DNA of 64,000 nt, from positions 338,261 through 402,260 of the forward strand of contig JADJTX010000002.1 in assembly GCA_016710985.1 (NCBI GenBank), read 5' to 3'. Origin of the DNA: Ignavibacteria bacterium. Its GTDB lineage: Bacteria; Bacteroidota; Ignavibacteria; Tepidaquicellales; Tepidaquicellaceae. Numbering within the stretch: the stretch's first letter is position 1; the number at the start of each line of letters is the position of its first letter. The position numbers and the translations under genes were made by a program. The notes under the pieces are model-generated. The model was not told the DNA's origin. It saw nothing but the letters and a program-made list of their open reading frames with translations, and searched no databases. Below, one piece after another: positions 47,098-55,990 of the stretch.

Positions 47098-48459
47098 CTA
47101 TTTCAAAAGCATCATCTTCTTTGTCTGAACAAAGTTATTAGCTTTGATTGTATAGAAATAAATTCCGCTTGATAAATTACCGGCATTAAAATTAACCGTA
47201 TAGTATCCTGCTGTCTTCACTTCATTTACTAAAGCTGCAACTTCTTTCCCGGACATATCAAATAATTTAATACTTACATTTCCGTCAAGAGGCAGATCAT
47301 AATTGATCTGTGTAGACGGATTGAAAGGATTCGGATAGTTTTGTGAGAGATCAAACTTAGCCGGAACTCCGACATTTACTTCATTACTCAAATTGAAATA
47401 TACAAAGTTACCGTTGAAGTCAATCTGTTTCAGTCTGTAATTATAATTCCCTGATGATAATCCTCTGTCAGTGAATGAATAGTTACTTGATGAAGTTGTT
47501 GTACCATTTCCGTTTACATTTCCAACCTCTATCCATTCGTTTGACGTTTGACCTCTGTCATTTGAACGCTCTATTTCAAATCCCGAGTTATTCGTTTCAG
47601 CGGAAGTTGTCCAGTTTAATTCAACATTTCTTCCGTTTACTGAAGATGTGAATGAAGATAGTTCTACAGGAAGCAATGGGTCGACATAGCCTAATCCTCT
47701 TGAAGAAACATTATTTGCCAGTAGAGACCAGGCTCCTGAAATATCAACAGTATATACATTTCCGGCTGATATGATAAAGTTGCCCCCGCCTATATAGACT
47801 GCGCCGTAAACACCACCCGCCGGACCGCCGGTTCCGACGAATTCTTCAACAAAAGTAGATGTGTTAATTTTAGACAATGTAGGGAAAAAAAGACCGGTCC
47901 AGCAGTATATGAAATTATTAGTATAGTTATATGCAATGATACCTCCCTCCTCTTCTATTCCCGGATACGGTCCTCCAAGAAAAGTTGTAGCGCCGTTATT
48001 AATGTTTACACTGTAAATTTTCTGATAAGGTGCTGATGTGCCTCCCATGGCGTATAGAATTCCTGTAGTTGAGGAATATGTAAGTGAGCCAAAAAAACCT
48101 CCCATGTTCCCTTTGTCGGTACAAACACCTGTTGAAGGTTCAACAGTAACCAGCCTGTAGGTATTTGTTGTAGTAGTTACAATTGCATAAAACTTAAGGT
48201 CATCCGAATTCCAGGTTACAGCTGTAGATCCGTTTATTGTAAAATCCGTAAGTGTCAAAGACTTAGTTGAGACTGGTATCCACGTATTGCTTTGGTAGAC
48301 GATGATGTTAGTTCCGCTAACTCCTACAAAATCTGCCTTCACAGGAATTGTTGCGAATGTAACAAAGAAAAGAAGAAACAACATTGCACCGGCATTATTC
48401 ACGGCTACTGAAGTTTTAACTCTGTTGTCAGAATTTGCCGGTGAAGTAAACTTTTTCAT
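47098..48459 (-). CDS. Secreted T9SS protein with propeller-like region
   Basis: 453 residues. A signal peptide lies at about 28-43 (AMLLFLLFFVTFATIPVKA) after a basic start. The N-terminal half has Kelch- or DUF-like blades (GILYAMGGTSAPYQKIYSV, NNFIYCWTGLFFPTLSKI). The segment LPVELSSFTSSVNGRNVELN with SGFEIERSNDRG is the FN3-like block that precedes many Ignavibacteria sorting domains. The end is a T9SS domain (LSQNYPNPFNPSTQINYDLP to NFVQTKKMMLLK). Function unknown. Confidence 0.88.
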   Translation of the reverse strand: MKKFTSPANSDNRVKTSVAVNNAGAMLFLLFFVTFATIPVKADFVGVSGTNIIVYQSNTWIPVSTKSLTLTDFTINGSTAVTWNSDDLKFYAIVTTTTNTYRLVTVEPSTGVCTDKGNMGGFFGSLTYSSTTGILYAMGGTSAPYQKIYSVNINNGATTFLGGPYPGIEEEGGIIAYNYTNNFIYCWTGLFFPTLSKINTSTFVEEFVGTGGPAGGVYGAVYIGGGNFIISAGNVYTVDISGAWSLLANNVSSRGLGYVDPLLPVELSSFTSSVNGRNVELNWTTSAETNNSGFEIERSNDRGQTSNEWIEVGNVNGNGTTTSSSNYSFTDRGLSSGNYNYRLKQIDFNGNFVYFNLSNEVNVGVPAKFDLSQNYPNPFNPSTQINYDLPLDGNVSIKLFDMSGKEVAALVNEVKTAGYYTVNFNAGNLSSGIYFYTIKANNFVQTKKMMLLK

Positions 48460-48683
48460 ATCGGATTATTTGATTTATAAATAGAGTGAATTAATTTTGG
48501 AGGAGTTTTTGCGAATTGATATTTGCTCCTTCCTTAAACAGGAAAATATTTTTTAAAAACAGTTGTTAAGTTTAACTTTTGAATCTTTGACTAATACAAA
48601 CTTAATTTTTATTCTAACAAAATTCTAACAAAATCATACTGAACATATTCAACGATAATTTCCGGCTTCTGAAACAACCAATA
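48460..48683. other. AT-rich spacer upstream of the T9SS gene
   Basis: No gene or repeat recognised. It should hold the promoter of the 48459 (-) gene. Confidence 0.4.
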
Positions 48684-48719
48684 ATAAAAAAGCCGCGGAA
48701 CAAATTATGCCCGCGGCTT
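48684..48719 (-). terminator. Terminator after the RND pump operon
   Basis: AGCCGCGG (48691-48698) pairs with CCGCGGCT (48711-48718). On the minus strand the stem runs into TTTTTTATT. Confidence 0.85.
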
Positions 48720-48728
48720 ATACACTTC

Positions 48729-48762
48729 AATTAGTAATTAGTAATTAGTAATTAGTAATTAT
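48729..48762. repeat. 7-bp array ATTAGTA at the end of the RND pump gene
   Basis: Four to five ATTAGTA units overlap the last codons (Asn, Tyr, stop) of the pump gene. Confidence 0.85.
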
Positions 48763-51700
48763 CCAACACAGGTTTATCAATAATTACAATTTCCTCATCC
48801 TCTGTTACATTCGCTGTTTTGCTTGACAAGTAAGAGTAAATCGCGGGTACGATAAACAAAGTCAGGAATCCTGAAAATATCAATCCTCCGACAACAGCAA
48901 TTCCAAGTGATACTCTGCTTCCCGCTCCGAATCCAAGAGCAATTGGAAGAATGCCAAGAATGGTCGCCATGCTTGTCATCATGATCGGACGGAATCTTTG
49001 TATTGCTGATTCCTTAACTGCTTCCATCCTGTCCAGACCCTGCTCTTTCTTTTGGTTAGCAAATTCAACAATAAGAATGGCGTTCTTTGTTACGAGTCCC
49101 ACCAGCATAATTATACCGATCTGACTAAAAATATTCATCGTCATGTCAAAATACCACAGTGACAGGAGAGCGCCTGCCAGCGCGAGCGGAACTGTAAGAA
49201 TGATTATGAACGGATCAACAAAGCTTTCAAACTGTGCAGCCAGGACCAGATAAATAATTATTATGGCAAATATAAAAACAAACATTAAGCTTGATGAACT
49301 TTCCTCAAAATCTTTAGACTGTCCTGAAAAAGCTGTGCTGAAACTTTCATCAAGTACTCTGTCCGCAATTTCCTTCAGGGCAATATTTCCGTCACCAAGT
49401 GTATATCCGGGTTTTAGACCGGCAGAGATCGTTGCAGAAACATTCCTGTTGTATCTGAATCTTGAGGTCGGAACCGCCTGCTCATCCAGCTTTACAAGGG
49501 TTTCAAGCTGTATCATTTCTCCGTTGGCATTTTTTACAAACAAAGATTTTAAGTCAGAAGGCTTATCGCGATTCTCCCGGTTAAGCTGCCCTATGATCTG
49601 ATACTGCTTCCCGTCTCTGAGAAAATAACCCATTCGCTGTCCGCCGAATGCAACCTGAAGAGTCCTGCCGATATCTTCAACCGATACATTTAACTCAGCT
49701 GCTTTTTCACGGTCAATGGAAAGAGAAATTTCGGGTTTATTTATTTTCATGTTAACATCAACAAACTGCAACCTTGGGTCTTTATTAGCTTCATCAAGAA
49801 ATACAGGCAATGCTTCAACCAGTTTATCATAATTCTGTGCCAGTATTACAAGCTGCAACGGCTGACCGCCGAATCGGCTTCCAATTGTAGGCGGTTGTGA
49901 TACTGATGATCTTACACCGGTGAATTGATTTATCTCCCTGGATAGCTTTCTGAAAACATCTTCCTGTGCTTTGGTCCTGTCTTCCGGATCTTTCAGATAA
50001 ATATTTACAACACCGCTGTTTACAGCGCTTCCTCCTCCTCCTCCCGCAACAATTTCAATCGGGAAATATGCTTCGGGTATTGAATCAATTACGTACTGAC
50101 CTATATCCCTGATGTATTTTTTTGTAAACTCAAATGAAGAGCCTTCAGGTGCTGTAACCTGAATTCTTAAATTCGACCTGTCTTCTAACGGGGCTAATTC
50201 GGATTTTAAATTTGACCCAAGCCAGTAAATCAATCCAAAGATTGAAAACATAATAATAAAACTTACCCATCTCACGCTCATTAAAAAATCGAGAGATTTT
50301 TTGTATGTAATTGTAAGCCAGGTAAAGAAAGGTTCAGTAATTTTATAAAACCTGCTCGGCTCGTGATGCTTTAGAAGCCTGGAACTAAGCATCGGACTAA
50401 GAGTCAGCGCTACGAAAGCGGAAATAAGAACAGAACCTGCAATCACGACAGCAAACTCCCGGAACAATCTGCCTGTCAATCCCTGTAAAAACATTATCGG
50501 AAGGAATACTGCGGCAAGAGTTATTGTTGTAGAAACTACAGCAAAGAAAATTTCTTTTGAACCTTTGTAAGCTGCCTGCATGGGCGTCATTCCCGATTCG
50601 ATCTTTGAATAAATATTTTCCAAAACGACAATAGCATCGTCACACACCAACCCTATTGAAAGTATGATCCCAAACAATGTAAGTACATTGATAGAAAATC
50701 CAACGAGACTCATAAGGAAAAATGTTGCAATGATGGATACCGGAATTGCAATTACAGGTATGAATGTAGAACGCCAGTCCCTTAAGAATAAATAAATTAT
50801 CAAAACGACAAGTCCGAAAGCAATAAAAATGGTTTCTTCAACTTCAAATACTGTTTTTCTTACAAACGTTGAAAAATCAAAGACTACTTCCGCTTTCATC
50901 CCGGCAGGCAATTCTTTTTTTATCTCCTCAAACCGTTTATTAAACTCATCAGAGATCTGCAGTATGTTCGCACCCGGCTGCGGAATGATTGCAATGTTTA
51001 CTCCAAGTATTCCTTTGCCTTTAACTTCATTTCTTTCGTTCTCCGCGCCGTATTCTGCAAACCCGACATCACTGAGCCGGACAATACTGCCGTCCTCCTG
51101 TTTAATGATTATCTTGTTAAATTCCTCCGGCGTAGACAGCTTACCGAATGTCTTTATAGTCAACTCCGTCTTGTCACCTTCGATTCTTCCCGATGGCAAT
51201 TCAAGATTTTCTCTTTCTAAAACTCTTTGAACCTCTGATGCAGTCAGTTTATAAGAATTTAACTTATCAGGATCAAATCTTATCCGCATTGCATACTTTC
51301 TCTCACCGAATAATCTTGTAGCGCTGACACCCTGTATGGTCTGAACTTTCTCAGCGATCACATTCGATGCAAAGGAATTCACATCAAGAATACTCATGTT
51401 TTCGCTGCTTACAAAAACTATTATTATTGGTACTGCGTCCGCATCAGATTTCTCAACTACAGGCGGATCAATATCAGAAGGTAATTGACGAAGAACTCTC
51501 GAAACACGGTCTCTTACATCATTGGCGGCAGCGTCAATGTCTTTATTCAGATCAAACTCAACTGTAATCTGGCTATTCTGTTCACGGCTGGTACTTGACA
51601 TAATTCTGATTCCGTCAATTCCGTTTATTGACTGCTCAAGAGGTTCCGTAATTTGTGCTTCAATTACATCGGAGTTAGCTCCGGGATATGATGTTGAAAC

Positions 51701-51838
51701 TGTTATTATCGGCGGGTCAATATTCGGATATTCCCTTACTTCAAGGTTCAGAAATCCTACTATGCCGAATAATACTAAAATTATGGAAAGCACTATAGAA
51801 AGTACCGGCCTTTTTATGCAAATTGAAGATAAACTCAT
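48752..51838 (-). CDS. RND efflux pump, AcrB/MexF-type inner-membrane permease
   Basis: 1028 residues, full length and intact. It has the 12-helix RND layout with two large periplasmic loops. Seen motifs: CIKRPVLSIVLSIILVLFGI at the N terminus, VREYPNIDPPIITVSTSYPG, the helix-4 proton-relay region GIILSIGLVCDDAIVVLENI with paired Asp, and GIIMLVGLVTKNAILIVEFA in the second half. Such pumps extrude drugs or detergents through an adaptor and an outer-membrane channel. The adaptor gene lies directly upstream on the same strand; no TolC-like gene is in the window. The substrate is unknown. Confidence 0.96.
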   Translation of the reverse strand: MSLSSICIKRPVLSIVLSIILVLFGIVGFLNLEVREYPNIDPPIITVSTSYPGANSDVIEAQITEPLEQSINGIDGIRIMSSTSREQNSQITVEFDLNKDIDAAANDVRDRVSRVLRQLPSDIDPPVVEKSDADAVPIIIVFVSSENMSILDVNSFASNVIAEKVQTIQGVSATRLFGERKYAMRIRFDPDKLNSYKLTASEVQRVLERENLELPSGRIEGDKTELTIKTFGKLSTPEEFNKIIIKQEDGSIVRLSDVGFAEYGAENERNEVKGKGILGVNIAIIPQPGANILQISDEFNKRFEEIKKELPAGMKAEVVFDFSTFVRKTVFEVEETIFIAFGLVVLIIYLFLRDWRSTFIPVIAIPVSIIATFFLMSLVGFSINVLTLFGIILSIGLVCDDAIVVLENIYSKIESGMTPMQAAYKGSKEIFFAVVSTTITLAAVFLPIMFLQGLTGRLFREFAVVIAGSVLISAFVALTLSPMLSSRLLKHHEPSRFYKITEPFFTWLTITYKKSLDFLMSVRWVSFIIMFSIFGLIYWLGSNLKSELAPLEDRSNLRIQVTAPEGSSFEFTKKYIRDIGQYVIDSIPEAYFPIEIVAGGGGGSAVNSGVVNIYLKDPEDRTKAQEDVFRKLSREINQFTGVRSSVSQPPTIGSRFGGQPLQLVILAQNYDKLVEALPVFLDEANKDPRLQFVDVNMKINKPEISLSIDREKAAELNVSVEDIGRTLQVAFGGQRMGYFLRDGKQYQIIGQLNRENRDKPSDLKSLFVKNANGEMIQLETLVKLDEQAVPTSRFRYNRNVSATISAGLKPGYTLGDGNIALKEIADRVLDESFSTAFSGQSKDFEESSSSLMFVFIFAIIIIYLVLAAQFESFVDPFIIILTVPLALAGALLSLWYFDMTMNIFSQIGIIMLVGLVTKNAILIVEFANQKKEQGLDRMEAVKESAIQRFRPIMMTSMATILGILPIALGFGAGSRVSLGIAVVGGLIFSGFLTLFIVPAIYSYLSSKTANVTEDEEIVIIDKPVLDNY

Positions 51839-51858
51839 TGGTTATTTAATTGTATTTG

Positions 51859-52108
51859 GTATTGAGTATTGAGTATTGAGTATTGAGTATTGTGTATTGT
51901 GTATTGTGTATTGTGTATTAAGTAAGAACTTTTAAAATTACTAATTACTAATTACCAAATTACTACTCATTGCTCATTGCTCATTGCTCATTGCTCATTG
52001 CTCATTGCTCATTGTTCATTGCTCATTGCTCATTGCTCATTGTTCATTGCTCATTGTTCATTGCTCATTGCTCATTGTTCATTGCTCATTGTTCATTGCT
52101 CATTGCTA
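51859..52108. repeat. Three different 7-bp arrays between adaptor and pump genes
   Basis: GAGTATT/GTGTATT (51859-51922), AATTACT (51936-51963) and GCTCATT/GTTCATT (51965-52108, about 20 units) follow each other. The last begins at the adaptor stop codon. Together they fill nearly the whole gap inside this operon. Confidence 0.95.
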
Positions 52109-53173
52109 GTTAACATTTACTATTTTAACCTTACCGTTTGGTCTTAATCTTAAAATATTAGTAGTTATGATTGTATCGCCAACCATAAGATTAGAAGTGA
52201 TCTGAACATCCTTATCGGTTCTTATCCCCATATCAACATCTTTCAAGACAGCGGCACCATTCTGATAAAGATAAACACTCTGTCCTTTTAATTTCGGTAC
52301 TATTGATTCTGTCGGTATCATTATTGCATTGTCAATATTTTCGAGTCTTAATTTAACCTTTACAAATGAACCCGGAAGCAGCTTGCTGCCTTTGTTGTTT
52401 GCAGATGCTCTCAGTACAATGGTTCGTGTATTTTCATTAATATTAGGATTATACGAGATCACACTGCCTGTAAAATCTTCATCATATCCTTCAACCTTGA
52501 ATCTGATCTCCTGCCCCGGCTTAAACAAATTTATATACCTTTCCGGAATTGAAAAATCAACCTTCACTCTGCTTATATCCTGAAGCGTCGTCAGTACAAC
52601 CGAATTATTTACCAAACTCCCTATGCTCACATTTCTGAATCCTGTAACGCCTGAAAAAGGTGCAGTGATCTCGGTTTTCGAAAGTTCAACTTCCAGCACT
52701 TCTATGTCAGCTCGTATTTTTTCAATGTTAGTTACTCTGACATCATATTCATCGGGAGTGAGCAAACCCTTATCCAGCAGCTGTTTTTCTCTTTCCTGCT
52801 GTTTTAAATTCAGTTCTTCATCAAGATCAAGTCTTCTCAGTCTCGCAAGTATATCCGAATCATCTAATTTAAATAATACCTTTCCTTTCGGTACAAAAGT
52901 ACCTTCCTTGAAATAGATCCCTGTTATTTTCCGTGTGAGCTCGCTTTTGACTTCGACCTCTTCATTTGCAACTATCGTCCCGACAGTTGCAACTTCATTT
53001 TCCAGATCAATAGGCTTGATTATAAATACATCTACAGGAGTTTCCTGTTGTCCTCCCGGACCGGATGCAGTCGGCTGTTTATTTTTTTCGGATAATAACT
53101 TCGGAACTATGAGCAATGCTCCAATTACTATTAGAATCAGAATGATTGAGATGTTACGTACAGGTTTGTTCAA
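52106..53173 (-). CDS. RND efflux periplasmic adaptor (membrane fusion protein)
   Basis: 355 residues with an N-terminal anchor (ISIILILIVIGALLIVPKLL). The lipoyl-like half-motifs are VATVGTIVANEEVEVKSELT and ITAPFSGVTGFRNVSIGSLV. A short alpha-hairpin lies between them (LDLDEELNLKQQEREKQLLD) and a beta-barrel follows (GSFVKVKLRLENIDNAIMIP). It bridges the RND pump encoded downstream to an outer-membrane channel. The gene order adaptor then pump is standard. Confidence 0.94.
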   Translation of the reverse strand: MNKPVRNISIILILIVIGALLIVPKLLSEKNKQPTASGPGGQQETPVDVFIIKPIDLENEVATVGTIVANEEVEVKSELTRKITGIYFKEGTFVPKGKVLFKLDDSDILARLRRLDLDEELNLKQQEREKQLLDKGLLTPDEYDVRVTNIEKIRADIEVLEVELSKTEITAPFSGVTGFRNVSIGSLVNNSVVLTTLQDISRVKVDFSIPERYINLFKPGQEIRFKVEGYDEDFTGSVISYNPNINENTRTIVLRASANNKGSKLLPGSFVKVKLRLENIDNAIMIPTESIVPKLKGQSVYLYQNGAAVLKDVDMGIRTDKDVQITSNLMVGDTIITTNILRLRPNGKVKIVNVN

Positions 53174-53548
53174 ATTTCGTGTGATTTACTTGTGAGAAAT
53201 ATACTGTATATATTAATTTGATTAAATGATTAATAATTCCTTAGTTTTAAACGGAAATGTAACTTGATGACAAATGTCTGAATGAGATGGTTTAATGGAA
53301 TTTGTATACAAAATGATACGGGAACAATTTTATAAAGATAAGATTTATACACATCATCCTTCGCTCAAAGTTCAGAGATACAAATCCCTTCACTTTAACT
53401 TTTCACAAACTGCCGAAAAAATATTTGCTTTTTATCTGAGTTTTTATTAAATTCCAAACAATTTTGCCATAATGTTTTCGGCGAAATGGTTTTGACAACT
53501 TTAGATATAGTAATAGTCTTTTAATAGAAGAAGTGTCTAACTAAAACG
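53174..53548. other. Intergenic region upstream of the efflux operon
   Basis: About 375 bp with no recognisable gene or regulator. Presumably the efflux promoter lies near 53180-53300. Confidence 0.45.
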
Positions 53549-54175
53549 GTGAAACCTGTTATTAAAAAAATGGACATTAAACTCACTGAGATGGAAATTG
53601 AAATCAAAAAATTGAATCCTGAATTTGGACAATTAGAAATTGAAATCAAAAAGTTGAACAATGAAATTGGACAATTGGAAATTGACACGCGAGAAATGCA
53701 AATTGACACGAGCGAAATGGACATTAACACTGACGGAAACTTCACTTACACGAGCGAAATGGTGACTGACATCAGCGAAATGACAACTGACATCAGCGAA
53801 ATGATGACTGACATCAGCGAAATGATGATTGACACGAGCGAAATGATGACTGACATCAGCGAAATGATGACTGACACGAGCGAAATGATGACTGACACGA
53901 GCGAAATGATGACTGACACGAGCGAAATGGTGATTGACACGAGCGAAATGGTGATTGACACGAGCGAAATGGCGATTGACACGAGCGAAATGGAAACTGA
54001 CATCAGCGAAATGATGACTGACAAGAGCGAAATACAGACTGACTTTAAAGAAATTGAAATATATTTCAGTAAAAGTTCGAAATCCTTGAAATTTTGGGGT
54101 TTTCAAAACAGAGTTTTTGCAGTTGCCCTGATCCGGCAATGCAGAAAAAACATTTACTTGCGGGCAGAATACTAG
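53549..54175 (+). CDS. Heptad-repeat protein encoded by a 21-bp satellite, doubtful
   Basis: An open frame of 208 codons from GTG 53549 (ATG at 53570 is an alternative). The first part has coiled-coil heptads (MEIEIKKLNPEFGQLEIEIK). About 16 seven-residue units of the form D-T/I-S-E-M-M-T follow, and then a different tail (FQNRVFAVALIRQCRKN). If translated it would be an acidic, Met-rich coiled coil. No convincing ribosome-binding site is seen, and the complementary strand is also open, which any stop-free 21-bp array will produce. The stop falls within an inverted repeat at 54151-54224. Confidence 0.4.
   Translation: MKPVIKKMDIKLTEMEIEIKKLNPEFGQLEIEIKKLNNEIGQLEIDTREMQIDTSEMDINTDGNFTYTSEMVTDISEMTTDISEMMTDISEMMIDTSEMMTDISEMMTDTSEMMTDTSEMMTDTSEMVIDTSEMVIDTSEMAIDTSEMETDISEMMTDKSEIQTDFKEIEIYFSKSSKSLKFWGFQNRVFAVALIRQCRKNIYLRAEY
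53570..54060. repeat. 21-bp satellite array, second locus
   Basis: About 23 units in strict 21-bp phase. Central consensus is ATGACTGACACGAGCGAAATG with A-T-C for A-C-G in some units. Left units drift to GAAATTGAAATCAAAAA-like sequence. It shares the period and the words ATGACT and CACG with the array at 39880-40550. Confidence 0.92.
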
Positions 54176-54224
54176 TGACTGCCTGCTCGCCGGACCCGGG
54201 CGCCCGGGTTTGGCAGGTAAATGA
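54151..54224. repeat. Inverted repeat with a GC-rich palindrome
   Basis: CATTTAC at 54151 and GTAAATG at 54218 form the outer arms. CTGCC/GGCAG lie inside, and at the core the perfect 16-bp palindrome ACCCGGGCGCCCGGGT occupies 54195-54210. The core is strikingly GC-rich for this genome. Confidence 0.8.
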
Positions 54225-54288
54225 GTAACAAATAAAATAATTCAATTAAACATTAAAATAGCCGTCTTTGACGGTGAAAGGAATAATT

Positions 54289-55005
54289 ATGCAAAAAAGA
54301 CAGAAAAATAAATTCGCGATGTATGGAACAGTTCATACATATATAGAAGATAAATCCGCAGTATACGCGGATAATGAAGAATTCAATTCACACAGAACTT
54401 CCCTCAAGAATACAATCGCCGAAATAAGGCTGAGTGATGATGCAGGGAAAAAAGCTACAAAAGGAAAGAGCATAGAAAAAGAAGTAACCAGAAACTCCGT
54501 AAGCACTCAGGCGCTTGCAATAGCAGGAGCTATATATGCTTTCGCCAAGAAATCAGGAGATCAGTCGCTTATTTCTACTATGCATCTGACAAAGTCAAAG
54601 CTGGATAAACTAAGGGACACTGAACTGATAACTGAATTGAATTCAATAGGAGACAAAGCAAATGAACACAAAGAAGAATTGATAAAATATGGTATCCCTC
54701 CGGCAAAGCTGGAATCTTACACTGGCAACATAGAAACATATTCAAAGGCGCTTGGCGCGCAGGATACCGGCGGCGCAGTTAAAAAGGGAGCTTACACGTC
54801 CCTTACAAATCTCTTCAAAGATGCCGACAGCCTGATAGACTCGATTGATAAATTCATGGAAAATTATAAAGACAGCAATAAAGACTTTTATGCAGGATAC
54901 AAAGCCGCAAGGGTGATCAGGGATCTGGGGATAAGGCATAATGAAGAGGAGGAACCGCAGGATCCGGAGCAGTTGCCCGGTGATGAATCAGGTAAAGCTG
55001 TATAA
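54289..55005 (+). CDS. Uncharacterised soluble helical protein
   Basis: 238 residues from ATG 54289, chosen because GAAAGGA lies 6 bp upstream; an in-frame GTG-like start further up is less likely. No signal peptide or membrane segment. The middle has a small-residue helix (TQALAIAGAIYAFAKKSGDQ). Later segments are amphipathic helices (LFKDADSLIDSIDKFMENYK), and the tail is acidic (NEEEEPQDPEQLPGDE). No family recognised. A strong terminator follows. Confidence 0.75.
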   Translation: MQKRQKNKFAMYGTVHTYIEDKSAVYADNEEFNSHRTSLKNTIAEIRLSDDAGKKATKGKSIEKEVTRNSVSTQALAIAGAIYAFAKKSGDQSLISTMHLTKSKLDKLRDTELITELNSIGDKANEHKEELIKYGIPPAKLESYTGNIETYSKALGAQDTGGAVKKGAYTSLTNLFKDADSLIDSIDKFMENYKDSNKDFYAGYKAARVIRDLGIRHNEEEEPQDPEQLPGDESGKAV

Positions 55006-55020
55006 AGTTAACAACCTCAC

Positions 55021-55064
55021 TGTAGAGACAAGGTATGCCTTGTCTCTACAAGGGTTTTTTTTTT
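55021..55064 (+). terminator. Perfect hairpin terminator, REP-like
   Basis: TGTAGAGACAAGG (55021-55033) pairs with CCTTGTCTCTACA (55038-55050) around TATG, followed by a run of about 10 T. Confidence 0.9.
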
Positions 55065-55085
55065 CAAATTAAAAAGAATAAAATC

Positions 55086-55324
55086 ATGAATAATAAAAAA
55101 AATCAACACGTAGTTCCTTCCTCCGCAAAAAAGTGGGCTGTAAAAGGAGCCGGAAACAAAAAAATACAAAGCTTACTCAGACAAAAGAGGAAGCCGTAAA
55201 AAGGGCAAGACAAATCGCTAAGAATCAGAAGACCGAGCTTGTAATTCACAACAAGGACGGTAAGATAAGAGATAAGGATAGCTATGGTAATGATCCGCAT
55301 CCGCCGAAGGATAAAAAACAATAA
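55086..55324 (+). pseudogene. DUF2188 small protein, one frameshift
   Basis: The ATG at 55086 starts NNKKNQHVVPSSAKKWAVKG, the DUF2188 opening (HVVP...W.VK). A one-base length error in the seven-A run near 55162 shifts the frame. The continuation TKEEAVKRARQIAKNQKTEL and VIHNKDGKIRDKDSYGNDPH completes the family pattern (about 79 residues). Function unknown; the family is common as small stand-alone proteins. Confidence 0.85.
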
Positions 55325-55386
55325 ACCGGATATGCTTAAAGATTCCATCTTTTGAAAAGGTGGAATCTTTCATTTAACTTATTATC

Positions 55387-55866
55387 ATGAAAATAATAGA
55401 CAGAGCAATAAAATTTTACAGAAAAAACTGGAAAGAGATCACAGGCGGTATTATTTCGTTTTCAGCTATAATAGTAACAGTTATTCAGATCCTAAGCTAC
55501 CGCGAAAACGAATTCAGAAAAAATTTATTCATTGAGCAATTCCGAATATACGAGCAGCTTCTTGAAAAGGCATCTTTTATAACACACTTCAACAGAGACA
55601 CTGCCGAAAATCATTTATTTCAAAATGCTCTCAGAGACTACGAACAATTTCAGAGCGGAAAACTTATGCTGGTGACGGATAATACAGTAAGATTCAAAGG
55701 AAAGACCTTCCTGAGCAGGGCTAAGAACTACTATAACTACGAAATAGATAAAGCATCTCTTCAAAATACTCTTGATTCATTGAGCAATTCCTGCAGGCTG
55801 TCAATGCAGGAGACTTTTAATGTTTCTTTGCCGGACTTGTCTTTGAGTTATAGTGAGGATGAGTAA
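55387..55866 (+). CDS. Uncharacterised membrane-anchored protein
   Basis: 159 residues. One N-terminal membrane helix (ITGGIISFSAIIVTVIQIL, about 18-37) follows a basic start, then a helical soluble domain (FRKNLFIEQFRIYEQLLEKA). No family recognised. It ends before a strong terminator and precedes the restriction-modification locus. Confidence 0.7.
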   Translation: MKIIDRAIKFYRKNWKEITGGIISFSAIIVTVIQILSYRENEFRKNLFIEQFRIYEQLLEKASFITHFNRDTAENHLFQNALRDYEQFQSGKLMLVTDNTVRFKGKTFLSRAKNYYNYEIDKASLQNTLDSLSNSCRLSMQETFNVSLPDLSLSYSEDE

Positions 55867-55892
55867 GTGTTCGAACTTCTTTGATGTTTAAT

Positions 55893-55924
55893 TAAACCCC
55901 GCATATTTTTGTGCGGGGGTTTAT
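55893..55924 (+). terminator. Terminator upstream of the type I RM locus
   Basis: AAACCCCGCA (55894-55903) pairs with TGCGGGGGTTT (55912-55922). Confidence 0.88.
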
Positions 55925-55990
55925 TGTTTTATGTATTAATGAATAATTTTTTTTTCTTTATATTACACCTACCTAAAATTAATTTAACAT

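Noticed and set aside
53633..54139. Minus-strand open frame with HFARVSHHFADV repeats
   Set aside because: It mirrors the 21-bp satellite on the other strand; openness follows from the repeat unit and there is no ribosome-binding site.
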